A stretch of DNA of 64,000 nt from the NCBI RefSeq assembly GCF_900186865.1, contig NZ_LT906480.1:1630001-1694000 (forward strand), read 5' to 3'. The DNA comes from Stenotrophomonas maltophilia. Lineage in GTDB: Bacteria; Pseudomonadota; Gammaproteobacteria; Xanthomonadales; Xanthomonadaceae. Both the position numbers and the translations under genes were made by a program. Under the pieces are notes generated by a model, which was not told the DNA's origin, did not search any database, and saw nothing but the letters and a program-made list of their open reading frames with translations. This document shows, in pieces, positions 47,119-58,127 of this stretch. How positions within the stretch are numbered: the stretch's first letter is position 1; every line of letters begins with the position of its first letter.

Positions 47119-47247
47119 ATTCGCACCCCGTCTGGTGGAGAGCCCCCCTTCTGTTAAGGGGGGCGCGCCAATGGCGCGGGGGATAGGAGGTAGGTCGGGA
47201 CCCGCTGCTTGCGCAGCAAGCCGCGGCGCACCTTCGGTGTTCAGTTC

Positions 47248-49611
47248 TTAGAACTGACCGCCGAAGGTAAATTGCAGGCGTTCGATCTTGTCGCCGTCTT
47301 CCTTCTTCAGCGGGAACGCGTAGCTGATCGAGATCGGGCCGACCGGGGCGCGCCACAGCAGGGCCACACCGGTGGAGACGCGCAGTTCGTTGGCCTTGAA
47401 GTTCTTGGTGCCGTTGTAGACGTTACCGAAGTCGACAAAGGCCGACACGCGGGCCGATGGGCTGTCGAACAGGCGCGGGAAGTAGGCTTCAACCGAACCG
47501 ACGGTCTTCAGCGAACCACCCAGCGGCTGGCCTTCCGGATAACCCTGGGTTACTTCGCGCGGACCGAGGGTGTTGTCCTCGAAGCCACGTACCGAGTTGG
47601 TACCACCGGCGTAGAAGTTCTCGAAGAACGGCAGGCCGCTGGCGGTGACGGTACGGGTTTTGCCGTCGGCGTCGGTGATCGTACGGGTGTAGTCCTTGCC
47701 GTAGGCATCGCCGTAGCCCACTTCGGCGCGGGTGTTGATCACCAGCGACGGCATGATCGGCCAGTACTTGCTGATCTGGTAGTTCAGCTTGTAGTACTCG
47801 ATGGTCGAGCCCGGCAGCGTGGTTTCCAGACCGACGCGCTGGTAGGTACCGCGGGTCGGCATGAAGTAATCGTTGCGCGAGTCGCGCGCCCAGCCCAGCT
47901 CGGTACGCCAGGCATGGAAGGTGCGCGAACCGACCGCATCGATGTAATCGATGATCGAGGCCGGGGTCGAGCCACGGTAGGTCGTGATCTGGTTGCTGTC
48001 GATGCCGAACATCAGCGAGACGGTGTCGGTCTCGGTCAGCGGCACGCCGAATACCACCTGCGCAGAACCATTGGTGCTGTTGTACTGCGCGGTGTTGAAG
48101 TCGGAGTAGTCCAGTTCACGCCAGGACAGGTTGTAGCCCAGCGAAACGCCGTCGTCGGTGAAGTACGGGTTGGTGTAGCTGAAGCCGTAGCGCTGCAGGT
48201 AGCTGCTGCGCGAGGCTTCGACCGACACGCGGTTGCCGCCGCCGAGGAAGTTGTTCTGCGACAGCTGCACCGAGGTGGTCATGCCGTAGGACTGCGAATA
48301 GCCCAGGCCGAACACGAAGCTGCCGGAGGTGGTTTCCTTGACGTTGTAGACGACGTCGACCTGGTCGTTGCTGCCGCTGACGGCCGGGGTCTCGACGTCC
48401 ACCGACTCGAAGTAGCCCAGGCGCTGCAGGCGGATCTTGGAGCGGTCGATCGCGGCCTGCGAGTACCAGCTGTTCTCGAACTGGCGCATTTCGCGACGCA
48501 TCACTTCGTCGGAGGTGCGGGTGTTGCCACGGAACAGGATGCGGCGCACCGACACGCGCGGGCCGGGCACGACCTGCATGTTGATCCCTACCGTCTGTTC
48601 GGCACGGTTGGTGGTCGGGATCGGGTTCACCTTGGCGAACGCGTAGCCGATGTTGGACAGCGAGTTGGTGATGGTGTCCGAGCTGAATTCCAGCAGGGCA
48701 CGCGAGAACGTGTCGCCCGGCTTCTGGATCACCATGCGCTCGACGTCCTCCTGCGGAAGGATGGTGTCGCCGCTGACCTTGATCTCGGAGATCTTGTACT
48801 GCGCACCCTCGGTCACGCCCGCGGTGAGGAACATGTCGCGCTTGTCGGGGCTGATCGAAACCTGGGTGGAATCGATGCTGAAGTCGACGTAGCCGCGGTC
48901 CAGGTACCACGAGTTGAGCTTTTCCAGGTCGCCGGACAGCTTTTCCTTGGAGTACTGGTCGTCACGGCGGTACCACGACGCCCAGTTGTGCTCCTTGGAC
49001 TCCCAGGTCTCCAGGATGTCCTTGCTCTCGAACTTCTCGGTGCCGACCAGGTTGACGTGGCGGATCTTGGCCGCCTTGCCTTCCTTGATGGCGATCGCGA
49101 TGTCCACGCGGTTGCGGTCCAGCGGGCTCACGGTCGGGGTGATCTCGACGGTGTACTTGCCGCGGTCGTTGTACTGGCGGCGCAGTTCCTGGGTCACGCG
49201 GTCCAGGCTCAGGCGGTCGAAGGTGCCACCCTCGGTCAGGCCGATGTCGGACAGGCCCTTGAGCAGCTGCTCGGACTTGATGTCCTTGTTGCCGGTCACG
49301 GTCAGCTTGTTGATCGCCGGGCGTTCCTTGACGGTCACCACCAGGATGCTGCCCTGGCGGTCCAGCTGCACGTCTTCGAAGAAGCCGGTCTTGTACAGCG
49401 CGCGGATGGTCTCGCCGACCTTGTTGTCGGTGATCGTCTCGCCCCGTTCCACCGGCAGGTAGGTGAACACCGTGCCCGAGCTGATGCGCTGCAGGCCATC
49501 GACGCGGATGTCGCTGACAGTGAAGGGCTCGGCTGCCTGGGCCAGGGCGGGAGCGCCGGTGACGGCGGCGAGGGCGAGGGCCAGCAGGCGGCGATTGGGG
49601 AGTCGCGTCAT
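47248..49611 (-). CDS. bamA: Outer membrane protein assembly factor BamA
   Basis: The 787 residues have a signal peptide (LLALALAAVTGAPALAQA), five POTRA domains (about 25-425; FTVSDIRVDGLQRIS opens the first) and a 16-strand Omp85 barrel ending in Phe (LQFTFGGQF). BamA inserts beta-barrel proteins into the outer membrane. GTNSVRGFEDNTLGP is the conserved L6 loop VRGF motif. It follows rseP, a usual pairing, and is essential in all Gram-negatives examined. Confidence 0.97.
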   Translation of the reverse strand: MTRLPNRRLLALALAAVTGAPALAQAAEPFTVSDIRVDGLQRISSGTVFTYLPVERGETITDNKVGETIRALYKTGFFEDVQLDRQGSILVVTVKERPAINKLTVTGNKDIKSEQLLKGLSDIGLTEGGTFDRLSLDRVTQELRRQYNDRGKYTVEITPTVSPLDRNRVDIAIAIKEGKAAKIRHVNLVGTEKFESKDILETWESKEHNWASWYRRDDQYSKEKLSGDLEKLNSWYLDRGYVDFSIDSTQVSISPDKRDMFLTAGVTEGAQYKISEIKVSGDTILPQEDVERMVIQKPGDTFSRALLEFSSDTITNSLSNIGYAFAKVNPIPTTNRAEQTVGINMQVVPGPRVSVRRILFRGNTRTSDEVMRREMRQFENSWYSQAAIDRSKIRLQRLGYFESVDVETPAVSGSNDQVDVVYNVKETTSGSFVFGLGYSQSYGMTTSVQLSQNNFLGGGNRVSVEASRSSYLQRYGFSYTNPYFTDDGVSLGYNLSWRELDYSDFNTAQYNSTNGSAQVVFGVPLTETDTVSLMFGIDSNQITTYRGSTPASIIDYIDAVGSRTFHAWRTELGWARDSRNDYFMPTRGTYQRVGLETTLPGSTIEYYKLNYQISKYWPIMPSLVINTRAEVGYGDAYGKDYTRTITDADGKTRTVTASGLPFFENFYAGGTNSVRGFEDNTLGPREVTQGYPEGQPLGGSLKTVGSVEAYFPRLFDSPSARVSAFVDFGNVYNGTKNFKANELRVSTGVALLWRAPVGPISISYAFPLKKEDGDKIERLQFTFGGQF

Positions 49612-49685
49612 GTCACGTCCGGTAGGAAGGTCGATTTCATTGGTGCGGGATGCCGACGCTGTAGACGGCAACAACGTGGAAAAGT

Positions 49686-51044
49686 TCATCGCGGGACCAG
49701 GCCGAGGATGTCGTTGTAGAACGCCAACCCCATCAGCCCGGCCAGCAACGCCAAGCCGATGTATTGGCCGGCGGCGATGGCACGCTCGCTCAGCGGGCTG
49801 CCCTTGACCAACTCGATAAGGTAATACAGCAGGTGCCCGCCGTCCAAGATCGGGATCGGCAACAGGTTGATGATGCACAGGCTGAGTGACAGCAGGGCAA
49901 GGAACTGCAGGAACCAGTCGAGGCCGCGTTTGGCCGAGACATTGGCCACGCGGGCGATGGTGACCGGCCCGGAAACGTTCTGCAGCGAGGCTTTGCCGGT
50001 AACGATGCGGGCCATCATGCCCAGCGAATCGGCGGCAAGCCGGCCGGTTTCACGTACGGCGACGGTCACTGCATCCAGCGGCCCATAGCGCAGCAGGGTG
50101 TCGTAGGAGGGGCTGTAGGTGGTGGGGAAGCCGACGCCGATCTGCCAGACCGGGTTGCCCTTGCCATCCTTGCCCTGGCGGGGCGTGACTTCCAGTGCAA
50201 GGCGTTCACCGCCTCGCAGGACCTCGATCATGCCGGGGCCTCCGGCACGGCCGAGGGCCTGGATCTCGCCGATCACCTGGTCGACGCTGTCGATGCGCTG
50301 GCCGTCGATCGCCACGATCAGGTCGCCCGGCTGCAGCAGCCCGGTGACCACCGAATCGGCGGTGAGCGAGTCGACCAGTGCCGGCTGCAGCCACGATTGC
50401 CAGTACAGGCCGGCCAGGATCGGTACCCGTCGTTCATCGAAGCCGGCGGGCAGCTGCGACAGCGGCAGGGTGCGCACGCGCACCTGGTCCGCAGGGTCGA
50501 GTACCTCAAGCGTGACGTCGCGGCGATCCATCGCGGCGGCGGTCAGCGCCATGCTGGCCTCGCCCAGGGTGGCGACCTGGCGCTCATCCACCCGCAGAAC
50601 GCGGTCACCGCTGAGCAGTCCGGCGCTGGCGGCGATGCCGTCAACCCGGCCGATCGTCGGCGAGTAGTCCTGCTTGCCGATCACGAACATCGCCCACAGC
50701 AGCAGGATGCACAGCAGCAGATTGGCGATCGGCCCTGCAGCAACAATGGCGATGCGCTGCCACACGGTCTTGTGGTTGAAGGCCTGGCCGCGCTCGTGGG
50801 GATGGACCTCGACCTCACGTTCGTCGAGGAACTTCACGTAGCCACCCAGCGGGATGGCGGCAATGGCGAACTCGGTGCCGTGCCTGTCGCGGCGCGACCA
50901 CAGCGGACGGCCGAAGCCGACCGAGAAGCGCAGGATCTTGACCCCGCAGAGGCGGCCGACCCAGTAATGCCCGAACTCGTGGAACGTGACCAGCAGCCCG
51001 AGGCTGACAATCATCCACCAGACCGATCCGAGGAAGTCAGTCAT
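49686..51044 (-). CDS. rseP: RIP metalloprotease RseP
   Basis: This 452-residue inner-membrane site-2 protease has LLVTFHEFGHYWVGRL (zinc His, Glu, His) in the first helix and LLPIPILDGGHLLYY near the C-terminus, the third zinc ligand. Two PDZ domains (about 115-310) lie between. It cleaves anti-sigma factor RseA and leftover signal peptides, linking envelope stress to sigma-E. It is placed directly before bamA, whose product it helps to monitor. Confidence 0.96.
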   Translation of the reverse strand: MTDFLGSVWWMIVSLGLLVTFHEFGHYWVGRLCGVKILRFSVGFGRPLWSRRDRHGTEFAIAAIPLGGYVKFLDEREVEVHPHERGQAFNHKTVWQRIAIVAAGPIANLLLCILLLWAMFVIGKQDYSPTIGRVDGIAASAGLLSGDRVLRVDERQVATLGEASMALTAAAMDRRDVTLEVLDPADQVRVRTLPLSQLPAGFDERRVPILAGLYWQSWLQPALVDSLTADSVVTGLLQPGDLIVAIDGQRIDSVDQVIGEIQALGRAGGPGMIEVLRGGERLALEVTPRQGKDGKGNPVWQIGVGFPTTYSPSYDTLLRYGPLDAVTVAVRETGRLAADSLGMMARIVTGKASLQNVSGPVTIARVANVSAKRGLDWFLQFLALLSLSLCIINLLPIPILDGGHLLYYLIELVKGSPLSERAIAAGQYIGLALLAGLMGLAFYNDILGLVPR

Positions 51045-51096
51045 GCAGGCTCACAGTGGCGGGCAGGGGCGGCGTCATGCTGGGCGAGGCGGTCGT

Positions 51097-52287
51097 TCAG
51101 GCGGCGTCGATGGCGTTCAGGGTGAGCTGGCGTGCCCGCTGGTCGGCGGACAACAGGACCTCCAGTGTATCGGCTGGCTGGGTCGGCAGTGTTGAAAGAG
51201 CGTTAGCAACCAGCTGCGGGATGGTCAGGAAACCGATCCGGCCCTGAAGAAATGCTGAAACCGCCTCTTCATTGGCGGCGTTCAGCACCGCCGGGGCAGT
51301 ACCGCCGGCCTGCATGGCCTGCCAGGCCAGCGCCAGGCAGGGGAAGGCGTCGGTGTCAGGCGCCTCGAAATCCAGCCGGCCCTGCGCCAGCAGGTCCAGC
51401 CCGGCCACGCCCGATTCGATGCGCTGCGGCCAGCCCAGGCCGACCGCCAGGGTGGTGCGCATGTCCGGCAGGCCCATCTGGGCCAGGGTCGAGCCGTCGA
51501 CGAATTCGACCAGCGAATGGACCAGGCTCTGCGGGTGCACCAGCACCTCGATGCGCTCGCCGGGCACCGAGAACAGATGGTGCGCCTCGATGACTTCCAG
51601 GCCCTTGTTCATCAACGTCGCCGAATCGACCGAGATCTTCGGGCCCATCGACCACTTCGGGTGAGCCACGGCCTGGGCCGGGGTGACCTCGGCCAGCTCG
51701 GCGCGGCTGCGGCCGCGGAACGGGCCGCCCGACGCGGTCAGCAGGATCCGGCGCACGCCGGCGCCGTCGATGCTGGCGTCGCGCGAACGCAGGCACTGGA
51801 AGATCGCGCTGTGCTCGCTGTCGATCGGAATGATCTCGGCGCCGGCGCGCTCGGCGGTGCGGGTCAGCAGCTCGCCGGCCAGTACCAGCGATTCCTTGTT
51901 GGCCAGCAGGATGCGCTTGCCGGCCGCAGCGGCGGCGAGGGTCGAGGACAGCCCTGCAGCACCGACAATGGCCGCGACGACCGTGTCGCAGGCATCGCTT
52001 GCTGCCAGCTGGTCCAGTGCGGCATGACCGGCGTGGGCCTCGGTCGACAGCCCGGCATCGCGCAGGCCGTCGCGCAGTTCGGTGAACAGCGCTTCGTCGG
52101 CGATGACCGCGTGCGCCGGCTCGTGTTGGCGGCACAGGGCCAGCAGTGCCTGCACCTGGCGGCCGGCGGCCAGCACCGTGGCCTGGTAGCGCTGCGGGTG
52201 GCGGGCGATGACGTCCAGCGTGGAGGCACCGATCGAGCCGGTGGCGCCGTATACGGCGACCCGGCGCAGGTCTGCGACAGCATTCAT
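51097..52287 (-). CDS. dxr: 1-deoxy-D-xylulose 5-phosphate reductoisomerase
   Basis: The 396 residues start with an NADPH-binding motif ([18 protein letters not shown]) and carry [27 protein letters not shown] and [12 protein letters not shown], plus [23 protein letters not shown] split over the metal and substrate site. It makes 2-C-methylerythritol 4-phosphate in the non-mevalonate isoprenoid pathway. In E. coli dxr precedes uppS; here it follows cdsA. Confidence 0.96.
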   Translation of the reverse strand: MNAVADLRRVAVYGATGSIGASTLDVIARHPQRYQATVLAAGRQVQALLALCRQHEPAHAVIADEALFTELRDGLRDAGLSTEAHAGHAALDQLAASDACDTVVAAIVGAAGLSSTLAAAAAGKRILLANKESLVLAGELLTRTAERAGAEIIPIDSEHSAIFQCLRSRDASIDGAGVRRILLTASGGPFRGRSRAELAEVTPAQAVAHPKWSMGPKISVDSATLMNKGLEVIEAHHLFSVPGERIEVLVHPQSLVHSLVEFVDGSTLAQMGLPDMRTTLAVGLGWPQRIESGVAGLDLLAQGRLDFEAPDTDAFPCLALAWQAMQAGGTAPAVLNAANEEAVSAFLQGRIGFLTIPQLVANALSTLPTQPADTLEVLLSADQRARQLTLNAIDAA

Positions 52288-52289
52288 GG

Positions 52290-53126
52290 TCAGAACCCGA
52301 AGATTTCCTTGCCCAGCGCGAACACCGGCACGGCGGCGAGGACGCCGTCGACGCGGTCGAGCACGCCACCATGGCCCGGAATCAGGTTGCCCGAGTCCTT
52401 GGCACCGGCGTGGCGCTTGATCAGGCTTTCGAACAGGTCACCCAGCACCGACGCGAATACGGCCACCACCGAGGTGATCAGCAGGCCCGGCAGGTGCGCG
52501 ATGTCGATGCCGGCCAGCCAGCCCAGGCCGAGGGCCACGGCGACACCGGCCAGCAGGCCGCCGAACAGGCCTTCCCAGGTCTTGTTGGGGCTGATCCGCG
52601 GCGCCAGCTTGTGCTTGCCGAAGTGACGGCCGGCGAAATAGGCGCCCGAATCGGCTGCCCAGACCAGTGCCAGTGCCGCCAGCAGCCACAGGTGGCCCTG
52701 CTTGCCTGGCGGGTCACCGCCAGCGTGGATCAGTACCAGCGCTGCCCAGGCAGGAACGATGGCCAGGGTGCCGGCCAGCATCTTCACGATCCGGGAGGGG
52801 GCCGTCGGCTGGGCGCCAAAGTTGAAGAAGCGCAGCCAGGCCAGCGCCGCCAGCCACCAGGCAACACCCGCCAGTGTGGTGATCTGGAACAGCACCAGCG
52901 TGCTGCCATCGGCCCACACCAGCAGCACCATCAGCAGCAGGTTCAGCACCAGCAGCACGGTGCGCGCGAGGGTGTCTTCGATGCCGGCCAGCTTCAGCCA
53001 TTCCCACAGGCCGATCAGCAGCACGGCGGCGGCGGCGGCGGCCAGCCATTGCGTCGGCAGCAGCAGGATCGCGGCAATGGCGAGCGGCGCCATGATCAGC
53101 GCGGCGAGGACTCGGGTCTTGGTCAT
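52290..53126 (-). CDS. cdsA: Phosphatidate cytidylyltransferase
   Basis: The 278 residues form about eight membrane helices and end with the CdsA signature region: [15 protein letters not shown], then [19 protein letters not shown] and [11 protein letters not shown]. It makes CDP-diacylglycerol, the precursor of all phospholipids. Its ATG overlaps the uppS stop (ATGA) and its stop lies 2 nt before the dxr start. Confidence 0.95.
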   Translation of the reverse strand: MTKTRVLAALIMAPLAIAAILLLPTQWLAAAAAAVLLIGLWEWLKLAGIEDTLARTVLLVLNLLLMVLLVWADGSTLVLFQITTLAGVAWWLAALAWLRFFNFGAQPTAPSRIVKMLAGTLAIVPAWAALVLIHAGGDPPGKQGHLWLLAALALVWAADSGAYFAGRHFGKHKLAPRISPNKTWEGLFGGLLAGVAVALGLGWLAGIDIAHLPGLLITSVVAVFASVLGDLFESLIKRHAGAKDSGNLIPGHGGVLDRVDGVLAAVPVFALGKEIFGF

Positions 53127-53890
53127 GGGCTGGAGGTCTCGGTGGCCAGTGCGGCGATCTGGGCGCTGGTCAGGCCGAAACGACGCTCGCGGCTGCCATA
53201 GGCATCCAGCGCCTGCTGCAGCAGGGCGGCATCGAAGTCCGGCCACAGCGCCTCGGTGAACCACAGCTCGGTGTAGGCCAGTTGCCACAGCAGGAAGTTG
53301 CTGATGCGGGTGTCGCCACCGGTGCGGATGAACAGATCCGGCGGCGGCAGGTCGGCCAGGGCGACCTGGCTGCCCAGCAGCGATTCGTCGATCTGTTCGG
53401 GCAGCAGGCGTCCTGCGGCGACTTCAGCGGCCAGCGCGCGCGCGGCACGGGCGATGTCCTGGCGACCGCCGTAACTGGCGGCGATCGACAGGGTCAGGGT
53501 GGTGTTGTCGGCGGTGCGCTGCTCGGCCAGCTGCATGCGGCTGACCAGTCCGGCACCAAAGCGCTCGCGTTCGCCGATGAAGCGTACGCGCACGCCGCGT
53601 CGGTGCAGTTCGTCCACTTCGCGGTCGAGCGCGCCGAGGAACAGCTTCATCAGGGCGTCGACTTCTTCCTGCGGCCGGCCCCAGTTCTCGCTGGAAAACG
53701 CGAACAGGGTCAGCGCCGGAATGCCCAGTTCAAGGCAGCGCTCGATGGTGCGGTTGACCGCGCGCGCGCCGGCACGATGACCGATCACGCGCGGGCGGCG
53801 GCGCTGCTGTGCCCAGCGCCCGTTGCCATCCATGATGATGGCGACGTGGCGGGGCAGGGTGGCCGGCAACGGAGGCGGGACTGAAGGCAT
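53123..53890 (-). CDS. uppS: Undecaprenyl diphosphate synthase
   Basis: The 255 residues contain HVAIIMDGNGRWA (catalytic Asp), RRPRVIGHRAGARAV, TLFAFSSENWGRP, and DLFIRTGGDTRISNFLLWQ. It condenses isopentenyl diphosphate to the C55 carrier used for peptidoglycan and O-antigen. It is separated from frr by 5 nt. Confidence 0.96.
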   Translation of the reverse strand: MPSVPPPLPATLPRHVAIIMDGNGRWAQQRRRPRVIGHRAGARAVNRTIERCLELGIPALTLFAFSSENWGRPQEEVDALMKLFLGALDREVDELHRRGVRVRFIGERERFGAGLVSRMQLAEQRTADNTTLTLSIAASYGGRQDIARAARALAAEVAAGRLLPEQIDESLLGSQVALADLPPPDLFIRTGGDTRISNFLLWQLAYTELWFTEALWPDFDAALLQQALDAYGSRERRFGLTSAQIAALATETSSP

Positions 53891-53895
53891 CGACT

Positions 53896-54450
53896 TCAGA
53901 CCGACAGCAGTTCTTTTTCCTTGTCGGCAACGACCTTGTCGACGTCCTTGATGTTGGTGTCGGTCAACTTCTGGATGTCGTCCTCACCGCGCTTCTTCTC
54001 GTCCTCGCTGATCGCCTTGTCCTTGACCAGCTTGGCGATTTCCTTGTTCGCGTCCTGACGGATGTTGCGGATCGCGATCTTGGCGCCTTCGCCTTCCTTC
54101 TGCACCTGCTTGACCAGCTCCTTGCGGCGCTCTTCGGTCGGCGGCGGCATGTTGATGCGGATCGCGGTGCCCAGCGTGTTCGGGGTGAACTCGGCGTTGT
54201 AGAGACCCTTCTCGATCTCCTTGATCATGCCCTTGTCGAACGGGGTGACCAGCAGCGAGTGCGCATCGGCGTTGGAGATCGAGGCAACCTGGTTCAGCGG
54301 GGTGCTGGCGTTGCCGTAGGCATTGACCGTCACGCGGTCCAGCAGGGCCGGCGTGGCACGCCCGGTCCGGATGGAGGTGAGGGTGTGCTTCAGAGCGTCG
54401 ATGCTCTTGGCCATGCGCGTCTGCGCGTTGTTCTTGATGTCGTTGAGCAT
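53896..54450 (-). CDS. frr: Ribosome recycling factor
   Basis: The 184 residues have the RRF two-domain pattern: RMAKSIDALKHTLTSIRTGRA at the N-terminus split over the first helix, TPLNQVASISNADAHSLLV in the hinge, and INMPPPTEERRKELVKQV. With EF-G it splits ribosomes after termination. It lies between pyrH and uppS as in most proteobacteria. Confidence 0.97.
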   Translation of the reverse strand: MLNDIKNNAQTRMAKSIDALKHTLTSIRTGRATPALLDRVTVNAYGNASTPLNQVASISNADAHSLLVTPFDKGMIKEIEKGLYNAEFTPNTLGTAIRINMPPPTEERRKELVKQVQKEGEGAKIAIRNIRQDANKEIAKLVKDKAISEDEKKRGEDDIQKLTDTNIKDVDKVVADKEKELLSV

Positions 54451-54546
54451 CGCCCGGTCCTGGATGTATCTGGAATCGGGCGATTATAGGCGAATACGGG
54501 ACGCTGCCGGGCCTGAATCGGCCCGGTTGTCGCCGCGCGCTCAGGC

Positions 54547-55275
54547 TCAGGCCGGATCGCGGCCCTGGACCAGGGTGCCGATGTTCTCGCCGTTGAGGAT
54601 CTTCAGCAGCTCGCCCGGCTGGCCCATGTCGAACACGCGCATCGGCAGGTCGCTGTCGCGGGCCAGTGCGAAGGCGGCGGTATCCATCACTTCCAGGCCG
54701 CGGCGGATCACTTCGTCATAGCTCAGGCTGTCGAAGCGGACCGCATCGCTGTGCTTGTTCGGGTCCTTGTCGTACACGCCATCGACCTTGGTGGCCTTCA
54801 GCAGCAGGTCGGCACCGATCTCGATCGCGCGCAGGGCGGCGCCGGAGTCGGTGGTGAAGAACGGGCTGCCGACGCCGGCGGCGAAGATCACCAGGCGGCC
54901 CTTTTCCAGGTGGCGGATGGCGCGGCGGCGGATGTAGTCCTCGCACACGTCGTTGATCTTGATCGCGCTCATCACGCGCGCCTTGGCGCCCAGCTTCTCC
55001 AGGGCGTCCTGCATGGCCAGGGCGTTGATGACCGTCGCCAGCATGCCCATCTGGTCGCCGGTGACCCGGTCCATGCCGCCGGCGGCCAGGCCAGCGCCGC
55101 GGAAGATGTTGCCGCCGCCGATCACCAGGGCTACTTCGGCACCGGCCTGCTGGGCTTCGATGACCTCACGGGCCAGGCGGTTGATGATCTTCGGGTCGAT
55201 GCCGTAGTCCTCATCTCCCATCAGCGCCTCCCCGGACAGTTTCAGAAGGATGCGGCGATAGGCGAGCTTGGACAT
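54547..55275 (-). CDS. pyrH: UMP kinase
   Basis: The 242 residues begin [20 protein letters not shown] and carry [19 protein letters not shown] (nucleotide site) and [15 protein letters not shown]. It phosphorylates UMP to UDP as a hexamer and is controlled by GTP and UTP. It forms the start of the pyrH-frr-uppS-cdsA run; the HDOD-GGDEF gene is inserted between it and tsf. Confidence 0.97.
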   Translation of the reverse strand: MSKLAYRRILLKLSGEALMGDEDYGIDPKIINRLAREVIEAQQAGAEVALVIGGGNIFRGAGLAAGGMDRVTGDQMGMLATVINALAMQDALEKLGAKARVMSAIKINDVCEDYIRRRAIRHLEKGRLVIFAAGVGSPFFTTDSGAALRAIEIGADLLLKATKVDGVYDKDPNKHSDAVRFDSLSYDEVIRRGLEVMDTAAFALARDSDLPMRVFDMGQPGELLKILNGENIGTLVQGRDPA

Positions 55276-55396
55276 GGGGACCTCGGGTGCGTGGAAATCG
55301 CGGGCGATTCTACGCGCATGCGGCGTCGGGCCATAGTGTTTTGTGCACTGCGGCGTAAAATCCTGGCGTTCGCCCCGGTCATCCGGGGCTTCCGGT

Positions 55397-56935
55397 TCAG
55401 CCCAGCTCGGCGCCCGCGGTCGCTGACAGCTCGTCGTGGCCGAGGGCGCCGGGGGAGCGCGCGATCACCCGGTTGCGGCCGAGGTTCTTGGAGCGGTACA
55501 GCACGTCGTCGGCGGCGCGCAGCAGGTCCTGCACGTCGGCGAAGCGTTCGTAGCCGCCCTGGGTGGCCACGCCGGCGGAGAAGGTGACGAACAGCGGGCC
55601 GCCTTCCAGTTCGGCCATCGGCGTGGCAACGATGTTGGCCAGCACTCGGCGGATCACGTCCAGTGCTACCGTTTCGCTGGTGTTGGGCAGCAGCGCGACG
55701 AACTCCTCGCCGCCGAAGCGGGCCACGGTGTCGCTGTGGCGCAGCTGGCCCTGCAGTTTGCCGGCAAAGGCCCGCAGCACCTCGTCGCCGGTCAGGTGGC
55801 CATGGGCGTCGTTGATCTTCTTGAAGTCGTCCAGGTCGATGAAGGCCACCGACAGCGGCCAGCCCTGGCGACCGGCGCGCAGGAATTCCTGCTCCAGCAC
55901 GGCTTCCAGCTGGCGCCGGTTGAGCACGCCGGTGAGGGCATCTCGATGGGCCTGGTCGGCCAGGCGCTTGGCCCGGGCTTCGAATTCGTCGGCGCGGCGA
56001 CGGGCCTGGTCGGCATCCTGCAGTTCGCGCAGGTTGCGCAGGGTGGCCAGCTCCTGCGCGTGGTCGATCAGTTCGCGCACCCGCGAGGGGGAATTCAGGC
56101 CGGCCTCGAACAGGCTGGCGATGTCCGGCAGGGCCTCGCTGATGCGGGTCAGGACCTGGTCGAAACGGGCGCTGTCCAGTTCAAGGCGGTCATGCACCTG
56201 CTGCAGGGCGCGCTCGCGGGCGGCATCGGCGTCATCGTCCAGCCAGATGTCGGCCACGGCACCGGACAGCTGCACGCAGGCCTGGAACGGCGATTCCGCG
56301 GCGTCCAGGTCTTCGCTGTGGCTGATGCTCTCCACCAGGTAGCGCGGCAGGCCCCACTGCTCGGCCACCCAGGCGCCGACCTCGGCGTGGCTGCAGCCCA
56401 GTTCGTCGCGCTCGCGCGCGACCAGGTCGATGTTGTCGCGTGCTTCGCGCAGCAGCGGCAGGTAGCGCTCCGATTCGGCCTGGGCCAGGCACAGTACGCC
56501 CAGGTCCTGCAGCAGGCCGGCCAGCATCAGTTCTTCCAGCCGGCGCAGGCCGCGGGCCTGGCCCAGCTGGCTGGCGGCCAGCGCGCTGAGGATGCTGCGC
56601 TTCCAGGCGCGTTGGCGCAGGTCGTGGTCGGCGCCGGTGCCGCCGGTCAGCCCCTGGGTGACGGTGAAGCCGAGGGCCAGGCTGATCGTGGCATTCAGGC
56701 CGAGCATGGTCAGTGCCTGGCCGAGGTTCTCGATCCGGCGGCGGCTGGCGTACAGCGGCGAATTGGCGATGCGCAGCATGCGAGCGCTCAGCGCCATGTC
56801 GATGGCGATGATGTCGGCGGCGGTGGCGATATCCGCTTCCGGGTCCTGTGCCAGTTCGATGATGCGCAGGGCAATACCGGGTGGCGAGGGCAGGTTGCGG
56901 CAGAGCGCCAGGGCAGCTGTCAGCTCGGGAGGCAT
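55397..56935 (-). CDS. HDOD-GGDEF signalling protein
   Basis: The 512 residues comprise an N-terminal HDOD domain (about 10-210; [19 protein letters not shown], then [13 protein letters not shown]), a linker coiled coil ([20 protein letters not shown]) and a GGDEF domain. RFGGEEF is the active signature and RHSD is the inhibitory I-site, so it should make c-di-GMP. HDOD lacks nuclease residues and is thought to be a signal-relay domain. It is cytoplasmic. The position between tsf and pyrH is unusual for E. coli but seems native by codon use. Confidence 0.88.
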   Translation of the reverse strand: MPPELTAALALCRNLPSPPGIALRIIELAQDPEADIATAADIIAIDMALSARMLRIANSPLYASRRRIENLGQALTMLGLNATISLALGFTVTQGLTGGTGADHDLRQRAWKRSILSALAASQLGQARGLRRLEELMLAGLLQDLGVLCLAQAESERYLPLLREARDNIDLVARERDELGCSHAEVGAWVAEQWGLPRYLVESISHSEDLDAAESPFQACVQLSGAVADIWLDDDADAARERALQQVHDRLELDSARFDQVLTRISEALPDIASLFEAGLNSPSRVRELIDHAQELATLRNLRELQDADQARRRADEFEARAKRLADQAHRDALTGVLNRRQLEAVLEQEFLRAGRQGWPLSVAFIDLDDFKKINDAHGHLTGDEVLRAFAGKLQGQLRHSDTVARFGGEEFVALLPNTSETVALDVIRRVLANIVATPMAELEGGPLFVTFSAGVATQGGYERFADVQDLLRAADDVLYRSKNLGRNRVIARSPGALGHDELSATAGAELG

Positions 56936-57098
56936 GTCGGGTCGTTCAATTCCATTGGGACAAGAATACCTAGGAATGCATCACAGTCCGCGATTTTCGT
57001 TCCTGCTAAATGACTGTTGATTCCCTGTGCCGAGTATCGGCTTGATTCGCGCGCAACGCAAAGGTGCCGCTGTGCGCACCCCACAGGGCCGCCGGCAT

Positions 57099-57127
57099 AA
57101 AAAAAGAGCCGCGGTCTCCCGCGGCTC
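57099..57127 (-). terminator. rpsB-tsf operon terminator
   Basis: On the minus strand GAGCCGCGG-GAGA-CCGCGGCTC (57127-57106) is followed by TTTTTTT. It sits 33 nt past the tsf stop codon and 164 nt before the HDOD-GGDEF start codon, so the latter has its own promoter. Confidence 0.88.
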
Positions 57128-57159
57128 CTTCTGGTTGCTTCACAGCCGGAAGGCTGGAA

Positions 57160-58035
57160 TCAGACCTGCATCGCCTTGGCAACTTCGGCGGCGTAGTCTT
57201 CCACCACCTTCTCGATGCCTTCGCCGACGATCAGCAGTTTGAAGCCAGCAACATCGGCGCCAGCGGCCTTGACCACCTGCTCGACGGTGGTGTCGCCCAG
57301 CACGTAGGTCTGGCCGTACAGGGTCACGTCGCTGACGATCTTGTTGATCTTGCCGCTGATGATCTTTTCCAGGATGTCGGCCGGCTTGGCCTTGTCCTTT
57401 TCGGACATCTTGGCCAGCTCGATTTCCTTTTCCTTCTCGACGAAGTCGGCCGGAACGTCCGCAGCCTTGTTGTGCGGCGGCTTCAGCGCAGCCACGTGCA
57501 TGGCCAGGCCACGGGCCAGCTCGACGTCGCCGCCGATCAGATCGACCAGCACGCCGACCTTGCCGTTGGTGTGGACATACGCACCGATGTTGCCGGTGGT
57601 GTCGACATTCACCATGCGACGGATCTGGATGTTCTCACCCAGGGTCTGCACGGCGGTGGCGCGGGCTTCTTCAACGGTGCGGCCATCGGCCAGCTTGGCA
57701 GCCTTCACGGCTTCGACGTCGGTGGCGCCCGATGCCAGGGCGGCAGCGGCAACGGCATTGACGAAGGACTTGAAGTTGTCATCGTTGGCGACGAAGTCGG
57801 TTTCCGAGTTGACTTCGACCAGCACGGCCTTGCCGCCATCCTGGGCCAGGCCCAGACGGCCTTCGGCGGCCACGCGGTCAGCCTTCTTGTCGGCCTTGGC
57901 GGCGCCGGACTTGCGCATGGCTTCAGCAGCAGCGTCGATGTCGCCGTTGGCTTCGGTGAGCGCCTTCTTGCATTCCATCATGCCGGCGCCGGTGCGCTCG
58001 CGCAGTTCCTTGACCAGGGAAGCAGTGATTTCCAC
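57160..58035 (-). CDS. tsf: Translation elongation factor Ts
   Basis: The 291 residues match EF-Ts: [20 protein letters not shown] at the N-terminus (with the TDV-type contacts to EF-Tu), [15 protein letters not shown], and the core and coiled-coil regions to the end. It recycles EF-Tu by nucleotide exchange. The start codon is GTG, preceded by a TGAGG ribosome site. It follows rpsB by 125 nt containing a hairpin. Confidence 0.97.
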   Translation of the reverse strand: MEITASLVKELRERTGAGMMECKKALTEANGDIDAAAEAMRKSGAAKADKKADRVAAEGRLGLAQDGGKAVLVEVNSETDFVANDDNFKSFVNAVAAAALASGATDVEAVKAAKLADGRTVEEARATAVQTLGENIQIRRMVNVDTTGNIGAYVHTNGKVGVLVDLIGGDVELARGLAMHVAALKPPHNKAADVPADFVEKEKEIELAKMSEKDKAKPADILEKIISGKINKIVSDVTLYGQTYVLGDTTVEQVVKAAGADVAGFKLLIVGEGIEKVVEDYAAEVAKAMQV

Positions 58036-58127
58036 GGGATTACCTCACGAAAGAAAGGGGTTGGGCCGGCATGGTGGCCGGCCCGTGTGACACGGTCCTG
58101 TCACGCGCCAAAGGCTGCGCGCAGGGA

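Larger units (their letters stand above)
46868..47247. other. 380-bp gap between bamA and lpxD, no skp gene
   Basis: No gene is seen, although enteric bacteria have the chaperone gene skp here. The stretch holds a large imperfect inverted repeat (46938-47045), a terminator (47090-47118) and a second hairpin (about 47143-47164, CCCCCCTT/AAGGGGGG). The lpxD promoter must lie in the left part. Confidence 0.7.

Noticed and set aside
47209..49719. 836-codon open frame on the plus strand over bamA
   Set aside because: It is antisense to bamA and crosses its terminator and flanking gaps; composition is that of a GC-rich shadow.
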